Origin: Terfezia claveryi
Taxonomy: Eukaryota; Ascomycota; Pezizomycetes; Pezizales; Pezizaceae
NCBI GenBank assembly: GCA_015179025.1
Contig: WHUX01000061.1
Span: 1 to 64,000, forward strand
Length of the DNA: 64,000 nt
Direction: 5' to 3'
Each line of letters opens with the position of its first letter. Positions within the stretch are counted from its first letter, which is position 1. A program made the position numbers and the translations under genes. Positions 10,227 through 20,587 of this stretch are shown here, in pieces. A model generated the notes under the pieces. That model did not search any database, was not told where the DNA came from, and worked only from the letters and a program-made list of their open reading frames with translations.

Positions 10227-12173
10227 ATTGGGGCTGTGAAATGTATAGATAAAAGTATGCAGAAGATCCGGTGGGTGTCAGCCTGGAGGTACTCAGGAAA
10301 TTGAGTAGAACTTTGGAGGAGTGATGATATAAATGGATAAGTACTAAACAACTCGCTCCGGCAGATAATGTGAACTTGAGAAACTGGAAGGAGAGTGGGT
10401 CGAAAAGTTGGATTTTGCGAAAGTGCTATGTATTGGAGAGGGTGGGAAGTTGGAATATATACCACTTTCGACGGCGTGGGCTTCTGAGAAACTGGGCAGC
10501 TACGATCGGTGATCGCGAAAGTGCAGAGGGTGTGGGCGTAGTCTGGCTAGTGTGGATGATGATCTAAACCTCACGGTTAAACCGCGGGATATTCACCAGG
10601 CATGTTCGTTCGTCCAATACAGCACCTCCCTTACTCCCCCGCCACCCTATGCCTACGTATACCACCGTCCCTCCACACCAACTATCTTTAGGGCTTTTCT
10701 GCCCCCGCTCACCTGCTTACTATGCACCTATAGATCTATAGTTAAAGGGCATTTTCCTCGTCCCTGTTAATTCTTCAGCTATAGAGTACATGTGCCAGGC
10801 TAGTATAAAATGATGGTGTCGTGAAATTGTGGGGAAAGACGCTAATGATCGAACATGCAAGATAAGACACACGACTCAATTCTACCTCAATTTGAAAGGA
10901 GGTGCATCAGTAGTAGCTGCTCAACTCCTGGTACCCAGCACTGCACTGCCTTCTGGTATTCTTACTTGAGCTTTCCCCACAATAGAAAGATAAGTTGTCA
11001 CTGTATTTACCTTCTCAAGAACTTACACAGCTAACATCTTTGCGTAGCATGGCATGCTTGGATCTATTCTAAGTGTAAGTATCTATGGTCTGGATAGGTG
11101 TTACGGTAGAATTGGGGTTGTAAAGCATGTCAAAGAAACCGTTCGTTTCAGGTTTTCTTGCTAGCCTAGCACAATGAGCGTTTCATTTACAGCATAAATT
11201 TATTTCACTGACATTGTTTTGTGACTTTAGGGCCTATTGCAGCCCTGATGCGCCAAGACAGGATGTGATTGGCACTCAAACAGGGGTAGTGCAATCAGAC
11301 TAAGATGTTGACTTTGATCTGGGGCAACAGTGCTGCAAAACAAAGCTTCGGTACGTACTAAGTAGCTTTTTTAAAATTAAGATCCTTACATCCAGGATGC
11401 ATTTTGGTACCGGTACTTGAAAAGCTTAAGGACTCTGAGCTGGAGGCATTTTGCAATTTCTGTATAATATCAAAAATATTACATGCGGGTGCGCAGTGTA
11501 TCTACTGGGTGCATGAGCTGTTAAAGAATACCAATAATTCGTTTCCCCATGCCCCAGAAAATTGAGCCCCATCTCCACCCCGCCAGTGCAACACCCGCAT
11601 GTATATTACCTCATATAGTCGAATTCTCGCCCTCTTTTCCACGAAGCAAGCACCTTCGTGTACTAAATCACTCTACCAAACTAAACCTTTTTATCAAATG
11701 CAGCACCATACACTGGCTACCGCCACACATTCACTGACACGATCACTCCTACCACTGAAAATTCATCATTTATGCCCACTATAAACTACAAAAAGACTTA
11801 TTTCGGGGGGGGGGAGAGCCCCCTGATATGTATGAGGGTAACGAGATTTGATTTTAAATTGACAGCAGATTGTGCCCGTTATTAGTCACGGTAGTGTGTG
11901 GCTCGGTAGAGTGTTACCTAGGGCTGCTTTAAAGTGAACAGAGTGGCTCCGTGGGGGCTTTATGGTAAAATGGTGAGATATGCACTTTAGCTTGGTCAAA
12001 GGGGCGAGGTTGTGCCAATTGGAATCCAATGCTATAATTAATTACCTTATGGGGTTTAGCCCCTCATGTAACGGGTAGGCTCTTGGCTGCAGCGGTGTCA
12101 GCAGGGACCCCGGTTCGTGTCAACACATGTGTCATGTACAGTATTATTATTTGTGTATACCTATATGATATGT
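10227..12173. other. Gene-poor stretch
   Basis: No protein family is recognisable on either strand. Frames of 60-100 codons are scattered and low in information. The segment next to 10227 should hold the promoter of the serine-rich gene. A run of G lies near 11805-11814. Confidence 0.4.
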
Positions 12174-12521
12174 TCAACCTGTTTTTGCATTCCTAGTCCA
12201 GTCCACTACCTTCGTTTTCATGCTATTCGGGATATCAGGCAAGGTTGAGGACACTATAGGTATGCTACGCATCAGCAAAAGAAATCTGCATCCGGACGCA
12301 GCGGATCTTCCTGTCGAAAACAGCTTGCGTCCATACCGTACTATGCCTTGCCCTGGCACTTTAGTATAACATCTAGCCCTTCGCCCTTTAATTATAAGAT
12401 CACCAACACAATCTACATTATAATATTCACCAGAACCCCAGCAGAAATTAGCTCTAGAATTGCCTATTATCAAGCCTCCCACGACCGATAGAATCGTCAC
12501 TATATTCACCATCAATCCCAC
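12174..12521 (-). CDS. Possible small secreted cysteine-containing protein
   Basis: A 115-codon minus-strand frame begins with a hydrophobic stretch (MGLMVNIVTILSVVGGLI) that would serve as a signal peptide, followed by NSRA and a region with four cysteines (FCW, VDC, ARC, SGC). I do not recognise a family. Its place in an accessory, transposon-rich region would fit a candidate effector, but the frame is short and could be chance or part of a decayed gene. Confidence 0.25.
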   Translation of the reverse strand: MGLMVNIVTILSVVGGLIIGNSRANFCWGSGEYYNVDCVGDLIIKGRRARCYTKVPGQGIVRYGRKLFSTGRSAASGCRFLLLMRSIPIVSSTLPDIPNSMKTKVVDWTRNAKTG

Positions 12522-12864
12522 ATTTACCGCATGCGGCTATCTCCCCCGCCTTATAGATTGTGCCAACAGCTGGAGGAGCTCAAATGTGACGTCAAGGGGC
12601 TGGTTCTAAGACAGCGGGAGTGGCGTCCGACAATAGGCATACCGATCTCCTCTGCGCTAGAGGCATAGTGTTGTACCTCACTCATGTCCTACTAAGCGAA
12701 GGGCAATTTCATAGGAGTCTCACTTAGAAGTGGCATTTCAAAGCTTCTGTCACTTGTATATACCCATAGGTGGGGCTACATTTGCCTCCTATGGAGGATG
12801 TTGTGCTAACAAACTAGCAATATTGCATCGCTCTCTCAGTCCACTATGCTTCCCAACGCTCCCT

Positions 12865-13535
12865 TCAAGACGCTGTGGTACCTGACCCCTCTACGTTCAG
12901 CAACGCCTTCATATTATACGAGCTCAAGGTAAGTGAAAGCTGAATTTATGTATCGGGATACTGATTAGTTAGCAGGTTTACGATGGTTGACGAGCAGCAG
13001 CAGAAGAAGCAGAAGAAGCAGAAGAAGCAAAATACCAAGTGGAATACGTCATAATCCAACATGACTATTGTATAGGCGGGGAGAAGATTAGGATTCGAGA
13101 TAGCTCGTTCTTACAACTGGTAGACATTTACGGTTGCAGAGCGTGAAAGAGATTATATTCATGGATGGTGAAAGAGGAGGTATAGAGGAGGTTGTGGTGG
13201 TGAATAAGATTGCATACGAAGAAAGGTCTATTCTTGTTGTGGAGGCCAAGAGATCGTCTTCGGGACAGGCGTTGAAGCAGTGTTTGTTGGCTTTAAAAGA
13301 TATGGGAAGCAATAATGGTCATGGCAAGGTTTACGGTTTTGTGACGACTGGAAAAGGTTGGCAAATGGTTGAATAAGATGGTGTATCATTTCGGATGACG
13401 GGGGGGATTGTTTTATTCATGGGGATGGACAAAAATGGGAAGCGGTGGATGAGTAATTACTCGGTTGTGGTGGAATGCTTGGACTTTGCGTTGACTCATG
13501 GAGGTATTGTTAAAGGAAAAGACCATGGAAGTTGA
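12865..13535 (+). pseudogene. Broken fungal protein with VEAK nuclease-like motif
   Basis: The open part (13134-13376) has the block ILVVEAKRSSSGQALKQCLL followed by ALKDMG and KVYGFVTTGKGWQM. I know this arrangement from uncharacterised fungal proteins. Its E-x-K resembles the catalytic core of PD-(D/E)XK nuclease folds, which is inference. A TAA at 13374 interrupts the frame, which otherwise continues in phase (MDKNGKRWMSNYSVVVECL, FALTHGGIV) to a TGA at 13533. Upstream, DPSTFSNAFILYELK ends at a GTAAGT donor near 12930, and IRIRDSSFLQLVDIYG near 13092 is in a different frame, so there is also at least one frameshift. CAG/AGAAGC repeats lie near 12994-13028. The gene is dead. Confidence 0.65.
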
Positions 13536-14381
13536 AAAGGATGAAGTGGTAGGTGTATCAGCGGTAGTGTTGGGAAAACAAGTTGAAGGGAGAAAACATC
13601 ATGGGAAGTCTAAGGGAATGACAAATAACATTCCAGCACGCGGATAGTAAGACACTTAAATTAGTAATGCGAGGTATCAGATTGGAAACATCAGAAGAGA
13701 AATTGTAAGATGGACAAGTTAGGAACACGAGGCGTAAGTCGAGGAAGGTTAGGAAGAGGATTGGGAGATGAGCGCCATGGGAAAACGAGAACGAAAAGGG
13801 TAGGTCAGGCGACGTTAGGGGGTTAGAGAGAATGTTAGCAAAGTCCATACGTAGGAGAAGGATTAGAGAAGAATTAGTACACAAGCGAAATGTTGGTAAT
13901 GCAGGAGGGTGTGATAGATCGTGTAGCAGGGTTAGTGTATAGGGAGAAAGAGAAGAAAATAATTTTTTTGAAGTCTAGACGTCTGTGGAGCCTAAAGTTA
14001 TGTATGAGACGGCTCGCTGCCTCATTATGAAAAACTCGGCATACCCACGGAACACGGGCTACGTCCTGGCTCCTCCCCCACGCCCACTTGCCGGCCTTCA
14101 CCCGGTCATAAATATAACCTCCGCCGCCACGCCCCATTCCGGCCCTCCCTTCTAAGGAAAAACAACTCCCTCCCGTTCATACTAGGTCTAGGTTCGAGAA
14201 GAACGTCTCAACCAGAATTTCTCCTCCGTCCTTACCTTTTTCAAACACCTCCCTCGCTCATCCATCTCTCTCAATTACTCTACCTCCTGTTGATTTCCTC
14301 CCTCGTGGGCACACCAGGGCTATGTGTCTGCCTGCCTCCACATATCGGTGCATGTTTGGCAAGTCGGATCAATGGTGTCGT
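13536..14381. other. Unassigned region between pseudogene and LINE fragment
   Basis: No recognised gene. The minus-strand side adjoining the LINE RNase H fragment may be the mutated 3' part of that element, but I could not match it to a zinc-knuckle or other LINE domain. Confidence 0.35.
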
Positions 14382-14830
14382 CTAGCTTTGCTTGCCAAGA
14401 TTGGAGATGTCCCTTCCCGGCCCTGCAGGGCGTAATTCATTCGAGCTTTTCTCCTCCACCTCACTACCCTTCCCAATTCCGCTCCTATCAGTCTCCTCTG
14501 CCTCCTGTTTTCTGCTCCATTCTTGCTTCAGACCTCCCTCAATTTTAAGGGGCTCTTTCGGGTATAGGTCCCCTGCAACCGCTTTTGCCAGGGCATCCGC
14601 TCGTTCATCACTAGGTATGCCAACATGCGCCTTCACCCAGCCGAGTATGACAGCCCCGCCCCCAACGTCTCTTGCCTGTCCCTAAACTCCAGGACAGCAC
14701 TCCCCAGATCTGCCGTCCTCGCCTTTCCTGCCATTCCTTTTCTCCCTGCTTTTCTAACAGCCGCTATTGCTGCTTGGGAATCCATCAGGATGAGGACCTT
14801 CTAGTCTAGTGTGGGCACGGCTTGTATATA
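14382..14830 (-). pseudogene. RNase H domain fragment of a Tad-type LINE
   Basis: On the minus strand VLILMDSQAAIAAVRKAG, then KARTADLGS, and in the next frame AVILGWVKAHVGIPSDERAD followed by ALAK, form the RNase H domain found at the end of Pol in fungal Tad/MGL-like non-LTR retrotransposons. The two halves are out of phase by one base next to a G/C run near 14,650. The reverse transcriptase that should precede it is missing. It is a fragment in minus orientation. Confidence 0.8.
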
Positions 14831-15204
14831 CTTATACAGTTCTTGGTTCCGCAAGTCCACGTCCAGGTCCACCTCGAAGTGTATCTCTCTCGTCCTCGCC
14901 TCTTTGTCCAAGACTCTGCAGCCCCGCTGCTCCCCACCTTCTATAATCCAAAGCCCACATACGCGTGGGACCCCTACGCGAGTGTCTGTCCTGCCAGTAC
15001 TTCCCTTTGTCCCCTCGCTCGTGCCTCCTTCTAGCCCGTCGTACCCCTTGGTCCCCCTTGCTCCTTGTCTGCCTCGTTACATGATTGCTCAGTCAAGATT
15101 AACTGGTTGCAGCTTATTGCTTGTTAATATGCTCTTCTGAGGACTCTCTTAGAGGTCCCCTATCCTGCTCCTGTTCTTTATTTTCCTCCTCTTCCTCGTC
15201 TTCT

Positions 15205-15690
15205 TCTGAGTTCATGATTGATGCCAACCTTTTTCTTCCACAACAGCCTGTATACGTTCTGGGGTAGGCAAAAGTCTTTTAAAGAACCCAATAGATGGTG
15301 TGGGAGAACCTGGGCTTGAAATAAATGACTGATGATGTCCTTGGGGTCTCGGGGTTTGCTTAGTATCTGCCTCTATGTGGGCTCTCCTATGCCTGCCCTC
15401 ACCTTCCTCGGACTGGGACTGGGACTGGGACTGGGACTGGGACTGGGACTGGAAACCCAGTACTCTGCTAGCAGGAGCCAAAGCAGCCCGCTCTTCAACA
15501 GAGGGTGGGGATCGATTTACCTTTCCTCGCCCTTATGACCGTACCTTCTTGGTCTGAGTCCTCTTGAACAGAGGAACCCTTTCAGATTTGCCTCCTCCTT
15601 CTCCACCGTCACCCTTAACAGGCCAAGCAAATCCGTCTAACGACGGCTGCAAGTCTCTGATGGGGTTGGTGGGATCCAGGGTGATAGAGG
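15205..15690 (-). pseudogene. Low-complexity ORF remnant, possibly LINE ORF1
   Basis: The minus strand encodes RDLQPSLDGFAWPVKGDGG, VPLFKRTQTKK, a stop, then PSVEERAALAPASRVLGFQ, a run of Gln-Ser pairs from a GGACTG repeat, and SPTPSIGFFKRLLPTPERIQ. It lies upstream of the LINE RNase H fragment on the same strand and could be the N-terminal ORF of the same, internally deleted element. I cannot confirm the family. Confidence 0.3.
15410..15452. repeat. GGACTG hexanucleotide microsatellite
   Basis: About seven perfect copies of GGACTG, encoding alternating Gln-Ser on the minus strand. Confidence 0.9.
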
Positions 15691-15704
15691 GCCCCTAAAG
15701 GCTT

Positions 15705-15850
15705 GAAAAGATGTTAGAAAGAGCTCTACGAGGCTCGACAAAGAGGAGCTCTACAGGCTCGATAGAGATGAGCTCACAGGCTCTTTAGTCGTGAGCTCAA
15801 CAGGCTCGACAAAGAATCGTAAGCTCTACGAAGGCTCGAAAAAAAGAGAT
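15705..15850. repeat. Degenerate repeats of GAGCTC...GGCTCGA
   Basis: Five imperfect copies of a unit of about 30 bp pairing a GAGCTC-like word with GGCTCGA/CAGGCTC. They may be the 5' leader of the minus-strand LINE remnant. Confidence 0.6.
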
Positions 15851-15944
15851 TCATCCCCGTGTGATGGGTGCCAACTGTGATGTAGAAGGTTGTTCATTCT
15901 TCTAATTGCCTATGCTGAAGCTCGCCTACACTCCGAATAATCCA

Positions 15945-16191
15945 GTTTCATTATCGATTCAGTCAGAGTTTTCGAGGCCCAGTCAGGCCCTCCCGGGTCA
16001 TCGGTCGTCCGTTAATGACAGCACGGTGCCTCGTCTCAGCATTAGTGTTAGTTAATTTGTATTTAGTTCGCGCGGGTCTGGCAGATTAACTTGCCCCACC
16101 CTTGAATCCACCCGGGTTTCCGGGTGGCTCCTCATGGCCCCCATGATGGGGCCGCATAGGAGTAACAAGTATTAAAAAAAAATAAAAATTA
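15945..16191 (+). mobile_element. 5'-truncated LINE insertion with 13-bp target duplication
   Basis: This 247-bp insertion ends in an A-rich tail (ATTAAAAAAAAATAAAAATT) and is flanked by direct repeats TCCGAATAATCCA at 15932-15944 and 16192-16204. Such duplications with a poly(A)-like tail and missing 5' end are the signature of target-primed reverse transcription. Its 3' part (CTGGCAGATTAACTTGCC through CACCCGGGTTTCCGGGTGG) is the un-mutated sibling of the copy ending near 36,000. Confidence 0.85.
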
Positions 16192-16204
16192 TCCGAATAA
16201 TCCA

Positions 16205-17179
16205 TGCAAGGCTGTAGCACGTCCCACACTTCTCACTTAAGCGCATGAGTGCCACAACGCCAAGTACTGATGTTGTTTAAGCCAAAAAAAGGACTTGGGA
16301 AATTTGGAATTCGAAGTGCCGATACATCAGCGATATCATCATCACGTAAGCTGCACCGCCGTAATTCACTAGCCATCCAAAGTCACGTTGTCAGACTTGG
16401 CAACCCTAACCTGAGCCCAGCCTGACCAGTCACCCTTGGCGTGCAGAGGCTGGATCTTATCAGATTCTATTCTCTATCTTCACCAAAGATGCGAGATTTT
16501 GAGAAGTCTCAATAATATATCTATAATAGTATAGTGGTGGGAAATTCAGTATGAGCTAGTATAAATACATATATGCACATATGTAAAAAACATACACAAA
16601 CTCTATTGTTCATTGCTATATTTTTCAAAAGTGACTATGGTTAATACTAAGCTTAGCTAGAAAATTTGCAGTGAGGGGATCCTCTGAAGTGCAGATAAGC
16701 TAAGAATAGGAGATTCACAATAATTCCTTCATTCTTAGCTTATATAACCTCTGCATGCTACAGGTAGATATAGAGTATAAGAGTTATTTAAACAGTAGAA
16801 CAATAGTTATATAGGAGAAAGTGGAGGTCCCTTAGCAGACAGAGTTATCGATAGAGTTCACTTCTAGGTGGCATCCCACTTCTAGGTAGCTAATAGTACT
16901 AGCTTAGTAATCTAAAGCCTAAATTAGATATAGTAGAGTAGACGGGATACCTCATTTTCTTCAGTCTATAATCGCAGATGACTTAGTGCTAGCCAGACTA
17001 TAGATAACTAGTATACTTAATTAGATTTCATAATGATTCTGACTTGAGTAAATAATATTACTTATATGATTGTGTCTATGACTGTTTTCTCCTACTCACT
17101 TATCCTCCCTTACTAAAACCCCCCATAATATTTCTACACCATCTTCCCCCTTATTCCTTCTCTACCTCGCTAAAGTAAT
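16205..17179. other. AT-rich stretch upstream of the NTPase relic
   Basis: GC content falls after about 16,480. No domain is recognised here. It may include the promoter and first part of the relic that follows. Confidence 0.4.
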
Positions 17180-18708
17180 CAACAAATTATTATAGCAACT
17201 CCAAGTAAAGCTTAGTTTAAGATCATCAACCTTGAGAGTAGATAGAGCAAAGTAATACTAGAAGGGATTGAAGATGTAGATGATCTTAACCAAGTAATTA
17301 AAAAGAGAGCAACACCTAAATTGGATACTTACTTGATTGCCAAACTTATCATGAAGGCCAAAAAAGAAAAAAACAACCCTAATAATGATACGAAAGAGCT
17401 TAATGAGATGGCGGAGCTTGTATCGGCTTTGAAGGAGTATGGGACTTTCTTGTTAGTATATGTTCTATTTAGTAAGTGAGACTTATTTTATTTTAGTACT
17501 ATATTATAGCTATCTTGTATTTTAGTATATCGAAGATTATTTCAATATTATCCTCAGCTATCCTACCTTACTAATATGATTTAGTATGCTATATTTTTAC
17601 GCAACCCCTCTCTTATCTTTCCAATTCAGATGAAGGGCTAAATAGTATAGTGATAATATCTCCTGACTAGATGAAGTTCATTGAACAATATATAATGGAC
17701 TATCATTTTGTTCTAGTATACAAGCTACTATATTTAGGTAAAAGTATACTTGAACAATAGATTAGAGACAGCCTCATTTTATAAGGTCATAGAGTATATT
17801 ATATCTCACTTGCTAGTATTTAAGGAGAAGATACTCTCTTTAATAAAGAATAGTTCCAACGTTTCTAGCAGATATAGATCGGGTATACCTGGAATAAAAT
17901 TTTAGCTAGGAAAATTTTAGCTAGTAAAGATTTCATAAGCCTAAACATCATTATTGATGAGGCACAAGTAATCTACAGTAATATAGCTCTTGTTTTTGAG
18001 AGTAGTTTGAAAGAATTGATATCTGACACCAAGAAGAATACCACTCTTTGCATTATTCTACTGGCCTCATATAACCCATTAATAATTCAACAAATAACCC
18101 TAATCAGTTTCCTTTATACTCTTGGACTAGATGCACTCCACCTAAGAAGGGATGAATTTAACTAGCATTTAGAAATATTTGTAGAAAATTAGCATACCAT
18201 AGGCAGTACCAACTTTGAAATCCTACAATCTATTTAAGAGGCAATTTTTAGCTTAACTGGTAGGCATGCAGGTTTTTGCTATACTAAATTAAGATATCTA
18301 TGCCACAATTATTATGATAGGCCTGTGGCTACAGTAACTATATTATATGACCTTACCTTAGTAGAATTCAAGATAAACTTAACTAAAACTTATACATTTT
18401 ATTGGATTCAGAACTGGAACTCGAGCCCTACAGAAACAGAGCTTTTGTGAAAAATTCTGCTCCTCTGTAATGCTGAGTTATACATTAGTATAGACTTAAT
18501 CGCCAATCCAGCTATATATAACTTCATACGATTAGGAATCTTGACTATAGTCGATAATAAATTCCAATTTAGTGCTCCTATCATGTGGATAATCTTAATC
18601 TATTAGCTTTTTACTACTCCTGGTAGCTCTATAAGATTAGAATCAATATTATTCCAAGAATTTCTAATCAAAACTATTGAATGGATAGATTTATCTATTG
18701 TAAAGTAT
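17180..18708 (+). pseudogene. 5' part of a Crinkler-like P-loop NTPase gene, RIP-damaged
   Basis: In the forward frames I read GIEDVDDLNQVIKKRATPK and MAELVSALKEYG, a probable intron near 17,455-17,520, then YRRLFQYYPQLSYLTN, NPSLIFPIQMKG, GYTWNKI, the Walker B-type block LNIIIDEAQVIY (near 17,945-17,980), IILLASYNP, and TGRHAGFCYTKLRYL. The order of WNEI, IIDEAQ, LLASY and TGRHAG blocks is that of large fungal NTPases which I associate with Crinkler-type proteins (NTPase plus nuclease-like C-terminus); that association is from memory. Many TAG/TAA codons stand where Gln or Trp is expected. The frame stops abruptly at 18708, where retrotransposon element A begins; the rest of the gene resumes after it. 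Confidence 0.7.
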
Positions 18709-18790
18709 TGTTAGGGGGACTGAAAGATCAGATTAGATAAGATAAGGATCTTATCTAATCAGATAATCTCAGGCTAGTAATATATACTAC
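18709..18790 (-). repeat. Element A LTR copy 1, part 1
   Basis: Matches 33924 onward: both contain GATTAGATAAGATAAGGATC and AGGCTAGTAATA. It is cut at 18790 by the insertion of element B. Confidence 0.9.
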
Positions 18791-19328
18791 TGTAACAACC
18801 GTGTGTTCAGTTGTTATCACCTGCGATCGCAGGTGATGGGTCATTGCCATTGTTGTCTTTGTCTTTGTCATCACCTACGATTGCAGGTGATGGGTTATTG
18901 TTATCATTACCTTTTCCTTGGCTTCCGAGATAGGGAAGCTTATTTCCCCCTTGCCCTGACTGAGTTATGTATATATAGAGCCTGTCCCTTGTACTATCGT
19001 TGGATCCCCATCCAACATCTTGTATATCCAATACAGGGCCTTGCTTCTCTCCACGTTGGTGCATCTCCCTTGTGCACCTCCTTATCTCGCCTCGACTCTG
19101 CAGCCCTGCTGCCCACCCTGCAAACCTCCTGTCCTTGCCTTGCCTTGCCTTGTCTCTGCAGCCCTGCTGCCTCCTACTACTCCCGTGTGCCTCTCTCGCC
19201 CTCGCCCTTGCCCCTGTCCTAGCCTTTTCCCCTAGTCGCACACATAGTGTTCCTACGTGAGTGTCACCTTAGCCTTGCCCTTGCTCTGGTATACCTCTTG
19301 GTCGCCTTGTCCCAGAGCCATCGTTACA
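18791..19328 (+). repeat. Element B 5' LTR
   Basis: The 538-bp LTR starts TGTAACAACC and ends GCCATCGTTACA (TGTAAC/GTTACA inverted ends). It contains a near-duplicated unit holding a perfect palindrome, 18816-18837, with core CACCTGCGATCGCAGGTG, and a mutated second copy near 18869-18890. A TATATATAGAGCC promoter box is at about 18970. Confidence 0.95.
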
Positions 19329-19364
19329 CTACGTTAGATCTTCTCGACCAACTGGTACGCTGTC

Positions 19365-20546
19365 ATGTCCGGAACCCCCCCACCCGCTGTCAGGTTTCAA
19401 ACCTGGAGGAACTCCCCTATACCCTCAGGCCCGAACGAATTGAATGCCTATCGTTGAGAGATCATTGACATCTTCGAGGCCATGGATGCCATCGGGGCCG
19501 AACTCGGCAATAGCTTGGCCGTGGCTGAACGGAAACTGAGATCCACTGATGAAGAAATCACAGTACTCCAAAACGACCTCGACAATGCCACCATCACTCT
19601 GGCCAACGAGCGAACTACGATCCAGACCCTCAACCGCGCTATGGCCGCTATGTCGGCAACCCTACCTTCTACACCAACCGCCAAAACCGAAAGTATTCCA
19701 ACCCCTCCCAAATTTAATGGGGATAGGGCTCGCCTCCGAGCCTAGAAGAACTCGGTAAACCTCAAACTCAATGGGGACTCAGCCAGATTCCCATCCGAGC
19801 AACACCGATTGGCTTATATCTTTGCTCTGCTAGAGGGTAAGGCAGTAGATCAAATCCAGCCATATGTCCTTGACACTGGGATTAAGCTAGATGGCATCCC
19901 GGCACTCTTTGCTATTCTAGACAGGGCTTTTGGGGACCCCGATGCCATGGGCATGGCTAGCCGAGCCCTCTGAGCCCTGAAACAACGCAATTCGGATCTG
20001 TCCATATATGTGGCAGAGTTCTCCAGGCTGGCAGCAGAAGTATTGTGGAACAACCAGTCAAAGCTCGAGCAGTTCCAAGAGGGACTGAATGACGACCTTC
20101 AACAAGCCATGGTCACCCTCCCAGAGACCAAGAGTCTCGATGAATTAATTGACCAGGCATCCAGGGTGGAACAACGGATGGCTAGGTTGAGACACCACCT
20201 TACCTTCCGCCCTGCCACCCGCTCACCTCAGCAACCACAGCAACACCAACAACAGCAACTGACCCCCAAGCCTGCCCAAGTTCTGGCCTCGGCTAACAAA
20301 CCCGCACACCCCTCTCTCGTGGCAGGTGGTGCCGCGCCTATGGACCTATCCGCAGGTAGACCATGGTTAACCCAGGAGGAGAGAGATCGCCACCGAATGA
20401 ATGGGCTGTGCATAGCATGCAGAAAAGGGGACTATTTTATCGCGGCATATCCCCTCCGCAAAAACCACTCGATGGCCGCACACGCCATCTCCGAATCCAG
20501 GATCGAGGAGGTTGATGAGTCGGGAAAAGCCCTGTCCCTTGCCTAG
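19365..20546 (+). pseudogene. Element B Gag with three in-frame stops
   Basis: From ATG 19365 the frame starts MSGTPPPAVRFQTW. It runs through a coiled-coil-like segment (LGNSLAVAERKLRSTDEEI) and the retrotransposon Gag core (RLAYIFALLEGKAVDQIQPY, IYVAEFSRLAAEVLW, FQEGLNDDLQQAM). A Gln-rich linker and a zinc knuckle follow in which CIACRKGDYFIAAYPLRKN has Tyr where the family has His and Cys. Stops are TGA 19455, TAG 19743 and TGA 19971, all explained by single transitions. The frame closes at TAG 20544. Pol begins in another frame, as in many Gypsy elements. Confidence 0.9.
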
Positions 20547-20587
20547 TTACTGACACTAGTAAGGGACCTGCCCAGGGCCACTTATCT

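Noticed and set aside
12050..12130. tRNA-like GGTTCGTGTC box
   Set aside because: No matching acceptor stem, D-arm or anticodon arm can be drawn around it.
19000..19260. Cys/Pro/Leu-rich frames in the LTRs of element B, also at 24684-24942
   Set aside because: They lie wholly within the LTR, are repeated in both copies and have no protein-like composition.
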